Shown here: positions 21,789 through 31,265 of the stretch, piece by piece
Position numbering within the stretch: the stretch's first letter is position 1
Layout: every line of letters starts with the position of its first letter
Assembly: GCF_022369435.1 (NCBI RefSeq)
Contig: NZ_CP059597.1
Span: 930,001-994,000, forward strand
Source of the DNA: Campylobacter sp. RM10537
GTDB lineage: Bacteria; Campylobacterota; Campylobacteria; Campylobacterales; Campylobacteraceae
Reading direction: 5' to 3'
DNA length: 64,000 bases
Made by a program: the position numbers and the translations under genes
The notes under the pieces: generated by a model
Told to the model about the DNA's origin: nothing
What the model saw: the letters and a program-made list of their open reading frames with translations, nothing else
Database searches by the model: none

Positions 21789-22499
21789 TTAATAATTTGT
21801 ATAATTTACTAAAAAAGCATCTATCCCTAATTTTTGTAAATACTGTAAATTCTCTCCATCATTTACGCTAGCAATAATAATTTTAGAATTTGGAATTTGT
21901 CCTATGAGTTTTTCACATAATTGCGTATAATTAGTGAAATTTTTATCAATATTACAAATACTTATAAGATCAGCTCCAGCTAAAATAGCCTTACTTAGAT
22001 CTTCTTTATCGCAAATTTCAACCAAAGCTTCAAGCCCTAAATGTCTTGCAAATTCAACCAATTTTTTAAGTTCTTTAGTGCTTAGCATTTTAGCGATCAA
22101 TAAAATAAAATCTCCACCATAAACTAAAGTTTCTAAAATTTGATATTCATCGATGATAAAATCTTCTCTTAATAAAGGAATTTGAGTATAGCGACGTATC
22201 ATGCTTAAATTTTCAAGCACGCCATTAAAATACGGCCACGTAGATATAGAAAGAGCAACAGCTCCTTTTTTTTCACTCTCTAAAGCTAAGGATAAATTTT
22301 GATTTAAATCCTCTTTGATTTGAGGGATTAATTTAATCTCGTAATTTATTCTTTTTAAAGCTTTATGTACATCTTTTGGAAAAAATGGATTTGAAGCTAA
22401 AGATCGACCTAACATATCATAAGGTAACTTTTTTTTTCTCTCTTCAAGTTCTTTTTGAATTTTTTTATAAATTTCATCTGATTTTACAGCTTTAAACAT
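21789..22499 (-). CDS. trpC: indole-3-glycerol phosphate synthase
   Basis: TIM-barrel enzyme closing the indole ring in tryptophan synthesis (236 residues). Seen: the N-terminal helix with [22 protein letters not shown] near the active site, the [13 protein letters not shown] strand with catalytic residues, and a [13 protein letters not shown] segment. It stands alone, without other trp genes, between a HIT gene and a lipoprotein, as I recall from C. jejuni where the trp operon is elsewhere. The start overlaps the lipoprotein end by 16 bases. Confidence 0.9.
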   Translation of the reverse strand: MFKAVKSDEIYKKIQKELEERKKKLPYDMLGRSLASNPFFPKDVHKALKRINYEIKLIPQIKEDLNQNLSLALESEKKGAVALSISTWPYFNGVLENLSMIRRYTQIPLLREDFIIDEYQILETLVYGGDFILLIAKMLSTKELKKLVEFARHLGLEALVEICDKEDLSKAILAGADLISICNIDKNFTNYTQLCEKLIGQIPNSKIIIASVNDGENLQYLQKLGIDAFLVNYTNY

Positions 22500-23761
22500 T
22501 TTTTTATTGCCTTTATATGAGCTTTACTTTCTTTAGAATTTGAAAAATCTTTATTTTTAAAAGTTTTTTGCAAAATTTCCCATGCTTTAGAACAATCTCC
22601 AAGCTTATAATATCCCCAAGCTAAAGAATCCAAATAATACAAATTCTGAGGATCTTTTTTTAAAGCAAGTTCAACAAATTTAATCCCTTTTTTCACATCT
22701 AAATTATAATCAATCAATAAATATCCATAATAATTTAAATATAAATCATTTGAATTTTCATCAATTGCTTTTTCAAATTTTTCTCTTACAGCTTGTATAG
22801 TTTTAGGAGTAATTTTTTTCTTTAAATTTGCATCTTCAAATTCAAAAACTGCAGCACGTAAAAGATATTCTTTATTACGAGTACGTTGATAAATTTGCAT
22901 ACTTAAATCTTTAGCTTGATTATAATATTTTAATTTTTGATATAAATATAATTTAATATCATCATCTAAATTATATTCTAAAGCTATATTTAAAGCTTGT
23001 TTAATTTTATTTTCAGAATTAAGTAATTCAACTGCAGATAAAATAAAATTTTTACTTTTAGTAATTTCATAAAGTTGAAGATAAACCTCAACTAAAGCTT
23101 TAAAATCTTTTTCATCATTGTAAATTTTTGCAAGTAAAATACAAGTTTTTAAAGTACATCCATTCACTTTTCTAGAATTTTCTAACAAATCTTTAATACT
23201 AGCTGTATTATTTAAAATTGCATAAACGCTTACAAGCTTCAATAAAACTTCTTCATTTAAGGCATAATCATAAGCCATATGATAATATTTTGCAGCATTT
23301 TTAAGATCATTTTGTTTAACCAAAATATCACCATATAATTCTAAATTTCTTGGATCATGTTCTGCTTTTTTTAAAAGCTCTTTAACTAACTTTTTAGCAT
23401 TTTTAAGCTCGTGCGAGTTAAGTTCGTAAAGAGCGCTAAGACGCTTAAGATTATCATTTTGATTTAAATAAGGCTTAGCTATTTCATTGATCTCTTTTTT
23501 TTGATCAAGATCATTTACCAAAGTGATTAAAAAAGCATTTTCTAAAAAATGCGTATTATTATAATCTTTAAAAAGCTTTAAAAACTCATCTCTAGCTTCT
23601 TTATTTTGATGGAAATATTCATAATTATAAGCTTTCATCACTCTCAAGTCAAATTCATTACTTTTAAATTTGTTATAATCAGGATAAACAACAACGGTTT
23701 TAGGGCTAGCACAGGCGCTAAATAAAATAATAATTAAGATAAATAAGTAATTCCTATACAT
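22484..23761 (-). CDS. TPR-repeat lipoprotein
   Basis: A 425-residue lipoprotein: signal peptide [13 protein letters not shown] with a lipobox (FSAC) at about residue 17, then predominantly helical repeats that read as tetratricopeptide repeats (for example [26 protein letters not shown] and [27 protein letters not shown]). The role is unknown; TPR lipoproteins usually scaffold envelope complexes. It overlaps the YkgJ-like gene by 28 bases. Confidence 0.85.
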   Translation of the reverse strand: MYRNYLFILIIILFSACASPKTVVVYPDYNKFKSNEFDLRVMKAYNYEYFHQNKEARDEFLKLFKDYNNTHFLENAFLITLVNDLDQKKEINEIAKPYLNQNDNLKRLSALYELNSHELKNAKKLVKELLKKAEHDPRNLELYGDILVKQNDLKNAAKYYHMAYDYALNEEVLLKLVSVYAILNNTASIKDLLENSRKVNGCTLKTCILLAKIYNDEKDFKALVEVYLQLYEITKSKNFILSAVELLNSENKIKQALNIALEYNLDDDIKLYLYQKLKYYNQAKDLSMQIYQRTRNKEYLLRAAVFEFEDANLKKKITPKTIQAVREKFEKAIDENSNDLYLNYYGYLLIDYNLDVKKGIKFVELALKKDPQNLYYLDSLAWGYYKLGDCSKAWEILQKTFKNKDFSNSKESKAHIKAIKKCLKL

Positions 23762-24108
23762 TCTTTTTTTAATTCCTCTTTATGTGTTTTAAAATATTCC
23801 CAAAAAGGAAAAGTGCGACATTGCATCGGACGATAGTCATAAATTGAACAATTCCTATTTATTGGATCAAAAAAAATACACGCAAAGCCACCTTCAAATT
23901 CAATCTCTTTAAAACTCATTTTAAAACCAACTTTTCTAAGATACTTTAAAGCAAATTCTTCTTCATTTAAACCTAAATATTCTCTTAATTTTTTAAGCTC
24001 TTCTTTGCTTGCAAAAATATTACCACTATCTCCTATACAACACTTTCCGCCACATTTTTGACATGCATTTTCATCAAAACAATAAGAAAAATCTTTTTTA
24101 AAAATCAT
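23734..24108 (-). CDS. YkgJ-family Cys-cluster protein (zinc/iron-chelating domain)
   Basis: A 124-residue protein with the YkgJ (UPF0153) pattern: CQKCGGKCCIGDSG near residue 16, then CIFFDPINRNCSIYDYRPMQCRTFPF, giving the conserved cysteines that bind a metal cluster. The function is not established; the family is assigned on the Cys pattern. It is encoded between the methyltransferase (11-base overlap) and the TPR lipoprotein (28-base overlap). Confidence 0.85.
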   Translation of the reverse strand: MIFKKDFSYCFDENACQKCGGKCCIGDSGNIFASKEELKKLREYLGLNEEEFALKYLRKVGFKMSFKEIEFEGGFACIFFDPINRNCSIYDYRPMQCRTFPFWEYFKTHKEELKKECIGITYLS

Positions 24109-24802
24109 AACTTTCCAATATAAATCTAGAGTGAATTACTTGCATTTTTTGACTTAAATTTCCATTTTCGTATACAAAAAACGGAGGCAATACTTCACAA
24201 AAAGATTTTACGCTTTTTCTAGCCTCGATTAAAACAAGTCTTGCTTTGTCATTTTTGTCAGTATGCACAAAACAAATTTTAGTCATTTTTAGCTTTTTCT
24301 TTTCTAAAGCTAAGCAAATTTTATCAAGCGCTAAAACTTCATAACAAAAATACAGAATACCCCTTGGCTTAAGCATAGAATTTGCCTTAAAAATAAATTC
24401 ATCTAAAGGCAAATAGGATTGAAATTTACTGATAGTTTTATGTAAATTTTGACTCTTGTAAGCTTCTTGTCTATAAAAAGGAGGGTTAGATATTATAAAA
24501 TCAAATTTTTTTTGAGTACTAAATTTTAAAAAATCATCGCAAAAGACCTCAGCTTCTATATGATTGGATTTTAAGTTTTGTTTGATAAGTTGTATATTTT
24601 TTTCTTGGATATCAATCATTGATAGTTTGATTTTTTCATTAAATTTTTTAAGTAAAATACCTAAAATCCCACATCCAGAACCAACATCTAATAATTCATT
24701 TTTTATCCCACATTCTAAAATAAAATCAGCTAAAATCAAAGAATCGCTATTATAGCGATAGCCTTCTTTTAATTGTGCCAATAAAATACTTTCTTGCTTC
24801 AT
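24098..24802 (-). CDS. TrmN6-like N6-adenine methyltransferase
   Basis: A 234-residue class I AdoMet methyltransferase. The AdoMet loop is LDVGSGCGILGILL (about residue 38) and the catalytic motif is SNPPF (IISNPPFYR, about 105), as in TrmN6/YfiC enzymes that methylate A37 of tRNA-Val. The substrate is inferred from family resemblance only. It begins two bases after the stop of the small secreted protein gene. Confidence 0.85.
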   Translation of the reverse strand: MKQESILLAQLKEGYRYNSDSLILADFILECGIKNELLDVGSGCGILGILLKKFNEKIKLSMIDIQEKNIQLIKQNLKSNHIEAEVFCDDFLKFSTQKKFDFIISNPPFYRQEAYKSQNLHKTISKFQSYLPLDEFIFKANSMLKPRGILYFCYEVLALDKICLALEKKKLKMTKICFVHTDKNDKARLVLIEARKSVKSFCEVLPPFFVYENGNLSQKMQVIHSRFILESYDF

Positions 24803-24804
24803 TT

Positions 24805-24948
24805 TTAATGAGTAGGAATTTTAATACGTTTTGTAGAATTTTCTTGACTTATATTTTGTTCTTTTTTAATATTATTCTTAGCAAAATCTAAAAAATTTTC
24901 TGCTAGAAGATTTAAATTTAAAAAGAAAATAAGAAACAATAATCTCAT
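24805..24948 (-). CDS. small secreted or membrane protein, 47 residues
   Basis: A short gene with a clear hydrophobic leader (RLLFLIFFLNLNLLAEN) followed by a charged tail (FLDFAKNNIKKEQN). The ATG at 24948 is chosen because AAGG lies about 8 bases upstream; a longer frame starting at 24987 lacks a good ribosome site. A putative exported protein is annotated at this place in C. jejuni, from memory. Function unknown. Confidence 0.6.
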   Translation of the reverse strand: MRLLFLIFFLNLNLLAENFLDFAKNNIKKEQNISQENSTKRIKIPTH

Positions 24949-25039
24949 TAATAAACCTTGTAATTTTATTTTCCTAAAATCATACACTAGAAATTTAAAA
25001 TTTATGCTAAAAATTAAAGAAAGATTTATAAAAAAAGAA

Positions 25040-25115
25040 TGGTGGTTAGAGGCAGAATCGAACTGCCGACACGCAGATTTTCAGTCTGCTGCTCTACCGA
25101 CTGAGCTATCCAACC
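25040..25115 (-). tRNA. tRNA-Phe (GAA)
   Basis: On the minus strand a complete cloverleaf can be folded: acceptor GGTTGGA pairs with TCTAACC (one G-T wobble), D-arm GCTC/GAGC, anticodon stem GCAGA/TCTGC with loop CTGAAAA giving anticodon GAA, and T-arm GGCAG/CTGCC with TTCGATT. The 3' CCA is encoded. It lies between the small secreted protein gene and ktrB, at the junction of two blocks that are distant in the reference C. jejuni chromosome, from memory. Confidence 0.97.
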
Positions 25116-25275
25116 AGTAAAAACATTTTTCGCTTTTTTAAAGCTGAAGTTTTAAAAAATGTAATTTTATCTTTTTTTCTTTAATTTAAGTTTAAATATA
25201 GAATTAAAAATTTATTTGCCTTAAAGTTTTTATCAGATAAAATTCCTGCTTTAAAATTTTAAAATGAGGGTTTTT

Positions 25276-26619
25276 TTGAAACAATTTGGACTAGATAGAC
25301 GGACTTTTAAAATTTTATTAGTTGGTTACATCATTATTGCTTTAATCGGAGCTGTCTTTTTGCATTCAAATTGGGCTCATACGACTCCTATTACCTTTCT
25401 TGACGCCTTTTTTACAAGTACATCAGCGATCAGTATGACTGGATTGGTTGTAAAAAATACTGCTGTAGATTTTACATTTCTTGGACAAATTATTTTACTA
25501 ATACTAATTCAAATTGGCGGTTTAGGATATATGAGTATAGGCTTTTTTGTATATTTACTCATACGAAAAAAAGTGGGGTTTAGTGGTAGAAATTTACTAA
25601 AAGAATCTCTATTTTATCCGAGCATGGATGGACTTTTTAAATTTTTTAAAAAAGTTTTACTTTTTATTTTTATTATAGAATTAGCAGGTGCTTTACTTTT
25701 AACCATGCGATTTGCTCTTGATATGGATTTTAAAAAAGCTCTTTGGTTTGGAATTTTCCATTCCATTAGTGCTTTTAATAATGCTGGTTTTAGTATTTTT
25801 AAACATGGAATTTCTACTTATAAAAATGATATTGCGATTAATTTAATCATTACCACTCTTATTATCATTGGTGGTCTTGGATATTTTGTTTTAGTGGAAC
25901 TTTATTTTTTTCAAAAAAAACGTTTGTCTAATCTTAGCTTGCATACAAAAGTTGTTGTTTTATCAACTATTATTCTAATTCTTTCTTCAACTGTGATTAT
26001 TCTTGCTTTGGAATACTCCAACCCTAAAACAATGGGAAATTTTTCTTTATTTGATAAAATTTTAAGTTCATACTTTACTGCAATCAATTACCGCACAGCA
26101 GGTTTTAACACCTTAAACATTAATCATTTAAATGATGCTAGTTTGTTTTTTGGATCTTTATTTATGGTTATAGGAGGAGCACCTGGAGGAACAGCTGGAG
26201 GAATGAAAATTACTACAGTTATCACGCTTTTACTCTATGCGTATTGGAGTATTAGAGATGGCAGAGTAAGAATATTTGGACACGAAATTTCTCAAGAGAC
26301 TATATCAAGAGCTTTTGTTATAGCAATAGGATCAGCAGTTTATATTATAGTTGCTGTTATTTTGCTTTCTTTATTAGAATCTCATTTTAATTTTCTTCCT
26401 TTATTATTTGAAACCTCTTCGGCATTTGCAACCGTTGGAATTTCAGTTGGCAATGGGGAAACACTTTCTCTTTGTGCTTCATTTACCAATCCAAGCAAAA
26501 TTATTATTATTATTATGATGCTTAGCGGAAGGATTGGAGTTTTTGCATTTTTACTCTCCGTCTTTAAGCAAGATAAGGCAATACATATTAGATTTCCTGA
26601 AGGAAAAATCAATCTATAA
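25276..26619 (+). CDS. ktrB: K+ uptake protein KtrB (Trk/Ktr/HKT family)
   Basis: Membrane subunit of a K+ transporter, about 447 residues with about ten hydrophobic segments and four pore-loop regions. Selectivity-filter-like segments with conserved glycines are seen at STSAISMTGLVV, ISAFNNAGFSIF, INYRTAGFNTL and SSAFATVGISVG; GGAPGGTAGGMKITT precedes the last repeat. The TTG at 25276 is preferred because GAGGG lies 5 bases upstream; an ATG at 25264 would overlap that ribosome site. It is followed by ktrA after 11 bases. Confidence 0.92.
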   Translation: MKQFGLDRRTFKILLVGYIIIALIGAVFLHSNWAHTTPITFLDAFFTSTSAISMTGLVVKNTAVDFTFLGQIILLILIQIGGLGYMSIGFFVYLLIRKKVGFSGRNLLKESLFYPSMDGLFKFFKKVLLFIFIIELAGALLLTMRFALDMDFKKALWFGIFHSISAFNNAGFSIFKHGISTYKNDIAINLIITTLIIIGGLGYFVLVELYFFQKKRLSNLSLHTKVVVLSTIILILSSTVIILALEYSNPKTMGNFSLFDKILSSYFTAINYRTAGFNTLNINHLNDASLFFGSLFMVIGGAPGGTAGGMKITTVITLLLYAYWSIRDGRVRIFGHEISQETISRAFVIAIGSAVYIIVAVILLSLLESHFNFLPLLFETSSAFATVGISVGNGETLSLCASFTNPSKIIIIIMMLSGRIGVFAFLLSVFKQDKAIHIRFPEGKINL

Positions 26620-26630
26620 AAGGCAAAATT

Positions 26631-27281
26631 ATGAAAAATAATAGTTATGGAATTATTGGTCTTGGGAAATTTGGATCAGTTGTTGCAGAAGAATTAATCT
26701 CTGCAGGAAATACAGTAATTGTTGCTGATAAAGATGAGGAAGCTTTAAAAAATATATCTAATCCAGCAAGTTATGCTTATATACTTGATTCTACAAATGT
26801 AACAGCTTTAAAAGAAGCTGGGTTTCATGATGTTGAGGTGGTGATTGTAAGCATTGGAGACAATGTAGAAAAATCAATTCTCACCTTAATGGCTCTTAAA
26901 GATATAGGAGTTAATAATATCATTGCAAAGGCTACCTCAAATATTCATGGACAAATTCTATCTAAATTAGGTGCTACAAAAGTCATTTATCCTGAAAAAG
27001 AAAGTGCGAAAAGATTAGTTAAAGAATTTCTTGTTAGAGAAAGTGAATTTGAAGTATTTGATTTATCAGCAAATACTATTCGAGCGATTAAAATCAATGT
27101 AGATGAAAAATTAGCTGGAAATTCGCTCAAACATATCGCACAAAATATGAGGGTAATTGCCTATAAAAAACTAAATAATGACTGGGAAATATTGCCTGAT
27201 TTTGAAACAACGGTAGCTTATAGCGGAGATGTGATTATATTATTAGGAACGGTTAAAGAATTAAGAAATTTTGAATATTAA
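26631..27281 (+). CDS. ktrA: K+ uptake regulatory protein KtrA (RCK/TrkA-N)
   Basis: Cytoplasmic nucleotide-binding gating ring of the KtrAB transporter. 216 residues: an N-terminal Rossmann domain with GIIGLGKFGSVVAEEL and VIVADKDEEAL (acidic end of strand 2), and a C-terminal RCK_C domain (LAGNSLKHIAQNMRV to VILLGTVKEL). The stop overlaps the convergent mqnA stop by 4 bases. An AT-only inverted repeat (27278-27300) might serve both genes as a weak terminator. Confidence 0.93.
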   Translation: MKNNSYGIIGLGKFGSVVAEELISAGNTVIVADKDEEALKNISNPASYAYILDSTNVTALKEAGFHDVEVVIVSIGDNVEKSILTLMALKDIGVNNIIAKATSNIHGQILSKLGATKVIYPEKESAKRLVKEFLVRESEFEVFDLSANTIRAIKINVDEKLAGNSLKHIAQNMRVIAYKKLNNDWEILPDFETTVAYSGDVIILLGTVKELRNFEY

Positions 27282-27955
27282 ATTTCTTTTTTAAATTTAA
27301 CCGCATCATTAAAACGTTTTAAGGCTTTTTTTTCCTTATGAGTTATATTATAATAAATAATCTCGCTTAAATAATATTTAATATCTTTAGCTGATATTTC
27401 TTTTTTTTGAGCGTATTTTTGAAGTATGTATTGTGGGATTTTAATTCTTTCTCTAGCAAATTTTTTTAAAATTTTAGAAAAATAAATCTTTTTTTGTATA
27501 CATGAGAAACGCGCAAAAACAAAAGGCAAATTAGTTTTTTTATACCATAAATTACACAAATCTACATAAGCATTAGGATCTTTTATATAAAGTTTTAAAG
27601 CTTTATCACCTATAATAACCTTACCTTTTAAACCTAAAACTTGAGATAAAGCATTTGATGTAGCTGAGCTAGGATCTTTGGCTTTGGATGAATTTTTTTC
27701 AACCAAGACACTTAAAACTTTTTTATTAGCACAAATTCCAACATCCAAATTTTTATATTTTTTTCTAACACTTTCAATACTCGAAGTCATAGCGCCATCA
27801 ACTCTACGATAAAATAATTCTTTATTAAAATAACTTGGTTCGCCTTTTTTATAAAAAAGTGTTGCTTTAAAGCCATTAGGCAAAGGATATTTTTTAAGAT
27901 AAGTACTTAAAGGTAACAAATTAATATAATCAAATTTACCAAAAATCATGATCAA
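27278..27955 (-). CDS. mqnA: chorismate dehydratase MqnA (futalosine menaquinone pathway)
   Basis: First enzyme of the futalosine route to menaquinone, making 3-enolpyruvyl-benzoate from chorismate. 225 residues with the periplasmic-binding-protein-like fold: FGKFDYINLLPLSTYL at the N-terminus, RVDGAMTSSIES, and DPSSATSNALSQVL as the substrate-binding serine-rich loop. Campylobacter makes menaquinone by this route. The ATG overlaps the upp stop (ATGA). Some annotations call this family DUF178 or solute-binding; the pathway assignment fits better. Confidence 0.87.
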   Translation of the reverse strand: MIMIFGKFDYINLLPLSTYLKKYPLPNGFKATLFYKKGEPSYFNKELFYRRVDGAMTSSIESVRKKYKNLDVGICANKKVLSVLVEKNSSKAKDPSSATSNALSQVLGLKGKVIIGDKALKLYIKDPNAYVDLCNLWYKKTNLPFVFARFSCIQKKIYFSKILKKFARERIKIPQYILQKYAQKKEISAKDIKYYLSEIIYYNITHKEKKALKRFNDAVKFKKEI

Positions 27956-28581
27956 TCTAGAGTATTAAAAACTCTATCTCCTGCATCTCCAAGTCCTGGA
28001 ACTATATAACCTTTTTCATTTAACTCTTCATCAATAGCAGCTGTATAAATTTCAATATCTTGATGTACTTTTCTAAAATTTTCAATCCCTTGTGGTGTAG
28101 CAAGTATTGAAATAAATTTAATTTTTTTCATACCTTTTGATTTCAAAAAATTACAAGCCTCTATCGCCGTTCCTCCAGTAGCAAACATAGGATCTATAAC
28201 AATAGCTACGCGTTTAGCTGCATCTTGTGGAATTTTTTCAAAATAAAAATCTGCTTTAAGAGTTTCTTCGTTTCTTGAAAAGCCTAAAAAACCCACACTG
28301 GCATCAGGAATTAATCTAAAAACACTATCAAGCATACCTAATGCGGCTCTTAAAATAGGACAGATCATAATTTTTTCATTCAGCTTTTTTACTTTGGCTT
28401 TTGAAACAGGAGTTTGAATTTGAACTTCTTTCAAATTCAAATCTTTAGTTGCTTCAAAAAGTAAAAAAGTTGAAATTTCATCAATTAACATTCTAAATTG
28501 AAAAGGTTTTGTAAATTGATCACGTAAAAGACCTAGTTTATGTTGTATTAAAGGATGATTTGCACAAAAAACTTTATTCAT
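27952..28581 (-). CDS. upp: uracil phosphoribosyltransferase
   Basis: Salvages uracil to UMP with PRPP. 209 residues with the PRPP-binding motif IDPMFATGGTAIEA (about residues 130-143), the N-terminal HPLIQHKLGLLRD signature and the C-terminal GLGDAGDRVFNT uracil-binding segment. It overlaps the malic enzyme stop and the mqnA start by 4 bases each, indicating one operon. Confidence 0.96.
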   Translation of the reverse strand: MNKVFCANHPLIQHKLGLLRDQFTKPFQFRMLIDEISTFLLFEATKDLNLKEVQIQTPVSKAKVKKLNEKIMICPILRAALGMLDSVFRLIPDASVGFLGFSRNEETLKADFYFEKIPQDAAKRVAIVIDPMFATGGTAIEACNFLKSKGMKKIKFISILATPQGIENFRKVHQDIEIYTAAIDEELNEKGYIVPGLGDAGDRVFNTLD

Positions 28582-29813
28582 TTTAAGCTTTCAAAATAAG
28601 CTTTCTCATCAAATTCTTTAATCAAAGCTACCCCATCTTTAACAGCTGCTGCTGCTACTGCGGTACTTACTGCTGCTCTTACTCTTTCATCAAAAGGTTT
28701 TGGAATAACATAATCTCTGCCAAATTCTAAAAAGTCAATTTCATAAGCTTTTTTAACTGCATCACTTACGGGCAATTTTGCCAAATCAGCCAAAGCCCTT
28801 GCTGCAGCTATTTTCATATTTTCAGTGATTTTAGTTGCTCTTACATCTAAAGCGCCTCTAAAGATAAAAGGAAAACCTAAAACATTATTGATTTGATTAG
28901 GATAGTCACTTCTTCCAGTACCTACAATTGCATCTTTTCTAAGCCTTGAAACATCTTCTGGCATAACTTCTGGAATAGGATTTGCTAAGGCAAAAATAAC
29001 AGGATCTTTAGCCATAGATAAAATCATCTCATCATCAAGAATTTTTGGAGCACTAAGTCCTAAAAATACATCCGCCCCCTTTAAAGCATCTTTTAATGTT
29101 TTTTCTTTAGAATCTAGAGCAAACTCAAGTTTTTGTGGAGTTAAATCAATTCTATCTTTACTAACTACTCCCTTACTATCCACTAAAACAATATGCTCAA
29201 CTCCTAAATTTCTATACATTTTAGCACTAGCAATTCCAGCAGCTCCTGCTCCACTAACAACTACTTTAATATCTTTAAATTTTTTTCCACTAATTTCCAT
29301 CGCATTCATAAGCCCTGCAGTGGATATAATCGCTGTTCCATGCTGATCATCATGCATAACAGGAATTCCAAGATCTTGCAAAGCTGCTTCAATTTCAAAA
29401 CATTTTGGCGCTGCAATATCTTCTAAGTTAATTCCACCAACTGTTGGAGCCAAAGCTTTACAAAATGTAACAATTTCATCAACACTATGAGCATTAATCT
29501 CTATATCATAAGCATTAACATTAGCAAATTTTTTAAACAAGCAAGCCTTACCTTCCATAACTGGCTTAGAAGCTTGCGCTCCAATATTTCCAAGTCCTAA
29601 AACAGCAGAACCATCACTCACAATAGCTACTAAATTTGCTTTATTTGTATAAAGATATGCTAATTCTTTATCTTTAGCAATTTCCAAACAAGGCTCAGCT
29701 ACGCCTGGGCTATAAGCTAGAGATAAATCATGACTTGTATCCATTGGTTTTAAAGGGGTGATACTAACTTTACCACCCAAATGATATCTTAAGGCTTCTT
29801 CTCTTAAATTCAT
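28578..29813 (-). CDS. mez: malic enzyme (malate oxidoreductase)
   Basis: Oxidatively decarboxylates malate to pyruvate with NAD(P)H formation. 411 residues from ATG 29813 (AGGA about 6 bases upstream; an upstream start would lie inside gltX). Seen: [55 protein letters not shown] (metal/substrate site), the dinucleotide loop [15 protein letters not shown], and [13 protein letters not shown]. It overlaps the gltX stop by 4 bases. Confidence 0.93.
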   Translation of the reverse strand: MNLREEALRYHLGGKVSITPLKPMDTSHDLSLAYSPGVAEPCLEIAKDKELAYLYTNKANLVAIVSDGSAVLGLGNIGAQASKPVMEGKACLFKKFANVNAYDIEINAHSVDEIVTFCKALAPTVGGINLEDIAAPKCFEIEAALQDLGIPVMHDDQHGTAIISTAGLMNAMEISGKKFKDIKVVVSGAGAAGIASAKMYRNLGVEHIVLVDSKGVVSKDRIDLTPQKLEFALDSKEKTLKDALKGADVFLGLSAPKILDDEMILSMAKDPVIFALANPIPEVMPEDVSRLRKDAIVGTGRSDYPNQINNVLGFPFIFRGALDVRATKITENMKIAAARALADLAKLPVSDAVKKAYEIDFLEFGRDYVIPKPFDERVRAAVSTAVAAAAVKDGVALIKEFDEKAYFESLK

Positions 29814-31201
29814 TTTATCATCCTTTTTAAAAAAATTTCCATTCTTTTTTTGCACTCCTCAACTCCTAAAAACTCTAAAACCTCAAAAATACTAGGGCTT
29901 ACAGCCGTACCAGTTAAAGCAATACGTATAGGCTGAGCAAGTTCTTTTAATTTTACATCATTTTTTTGTAAGAATTCATTAGTAAAACTTTCAAAATCAC
30001 TTGCAAAGCTTTGATTGCCTAATTCATTTGCATATTTTTTTAATAAAGAAAGATTTTTTTCATTCACAAATTTATTAACAGCTTGTTCATCGTAACTTTT
30101 AGGCGATTCTATAATACTTTTAGCTCCATTAATGATTTCAAGTAAAGTTTTAGCACGCTCTCTTAATAAATCAAGCAAAAATTCTGCTTTTTCATAAACT
30201 AATAAATCAAATCCAAGTTCTTTAAGTTGATGATTTATCTCTTCAAAAGGTAAAGTTTTAATATAATGTGCATTAAGCCATTCTAACTTTTTAAAATTAT
30301 AACAAGATGCACTTTTATTAATATGATTTGGATCAAAAAGTTTTTTTAAATCTTCAAGTGAAAAAATTTCATCATCTCCATGACTCCAACCTAAACGTAC
30401 AAGAAAATTAAGTAAGGCTTGAGGCAAAATTCCCATAGCTTTATATTCCATAACATCAGTGGCTCCGTGACGTTTTGAAAGTTTTTTTCCATCTTCTCCA
30501 TGAATCATAGCTACGTGATAAAATTTTGGAATTTTAAAACCTAAAGCTTCATAAAGAATGATTTGTTTTGGGGTATTAGAAAGATGATCATCTCCGCGGA
30601 TAACATCGCTAACACCCATTAAAGCATCATCAATTACAACTGTAAAATTATAAGTAGGTGTTCCATCGCTTCTTGCAATAATAAAATCATCTAAAATATC
30701 TTCAACTTTAAATTTAACCTCACCTTTTACACCATCCATAAAAAAAATTTCTCCACTTTGAGGTGCCTTAATACGGACAACAGGCTTTATATCTTGAGGT
30801 GGTATGCCTTTAAATTCTCTATATCTCCCATCATATTTTGGACGCTCTTTGGCGGCTTCTTGTTTGGCACGCAATTCTTCTAATTCTTCTTTACTCATAT
30901 AACAATAATAAGCCTTGCCTTCATCTAAGAGCTTTTGAATATATTTCTTATAAATTTCAAAACGTTCAGATTGGTAAGTTACTTCTCCATCATAGTCAAG
31001 TCCACACCAATTAAAAGCTTCTATAATAGCTTTAGTTGCTTCTTTAGAATTTCTTTTAAGATCAGTATCTTCAATACGGAGTAAAAATTTACCTTTATTT
31101 TTTCTAGCATATAAATAACTATAAAGTGCCGTTCTTAATCCTCCTATATGAAGATATCCTGTAGGACTTGGTGCAAAACGAGTTACAAGTTTTTCTTCCA
31201 T
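29810..31201 (-). CDS. gltX: glutamyl-tRNA synthetase (one of the two Campylobacter GltX paralogues)
   Basis: Class Ic synthetase of 463 residues. The HIGH-type motif is PSPTGYLHIGGLRTALYSYL (about residues 11-30) and KMSKS-type is KLSKRHG (about 245). C. jejuni carries two gltX genes; the paralogue in this neighbourhood is the one annotated gltX2, and such second copies may charge tRNA-Gln for the indirect glutamine pathway. Which role this copy plays is inference. It heads the gltX-mez-upp-mqnA operon. Confidence 0.93.
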   Translation of the reverse strand: MEEKLVTRFAPSPTGYLHIGGLRTALYSYLYARKNKGKFLLRIEDTDLKRNSKEATKAIIEAFNWCGLDYDGEVTYQSERFEIYKKYIQKLLDEGKAYYCYMSKEELEELRAKQEAAKERPKYDGRYREFKGIPPQDIKPVVRIKAPQSGEIFFMDGVKGEVKFKVEDILDDFIIARSDGTPTYNFTVVIDDALMGVSDVIRGDDHLSNTPKQIILYEALGFKIPKFYHVAMIHGEDGKKLSKRHGATDVMEYKAMGILPQALLNFLVRLGWSHGDDEIFSLEDLKKLFDPNHINKSASCYNFKKLEWLNAHYIKTLPFEEINHQLKELGFDLLVYEKAEFLLDLLRERAKTLLEIINGAKSIIESPKSYDEQAVNKFVNEKNLSLLKKYANELGNQSFASDFESFTNEFLQKNDVKLKELAQPIRIALTGTAVSPSIFEVLEFLGVEECKKRMEIFLKRMIK

Positions 31202-31229
31202 TTTTTGCCTTTTCTTAAATTTTTATTGA

Positions 31230-31235
31230 TATAAT
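31230..31235 (+). promoter_or_regulatory. -10 element of the SurA-like gene
   Basis: A TATAAT hexamer followed by GCG lies 30 bases upstream of the start codon in the short divergent gap after gltX. No good -35 is visible, which is normal for Campylobacter sigma-70 promoters that rely on AT-rich periodic upstream sequence. Confidence 0.5.
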
Positions 31236-31265
31236 GCGATATTTACACTTAAATAAAGGTTTGAA

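Noticed and set aside
27278-27300. Terminator between ktrA and mqnA
   Set aside because: The inverted repeat is AT-only with 8-base arms and lies in coding ends; too weak to call as a separate feature.
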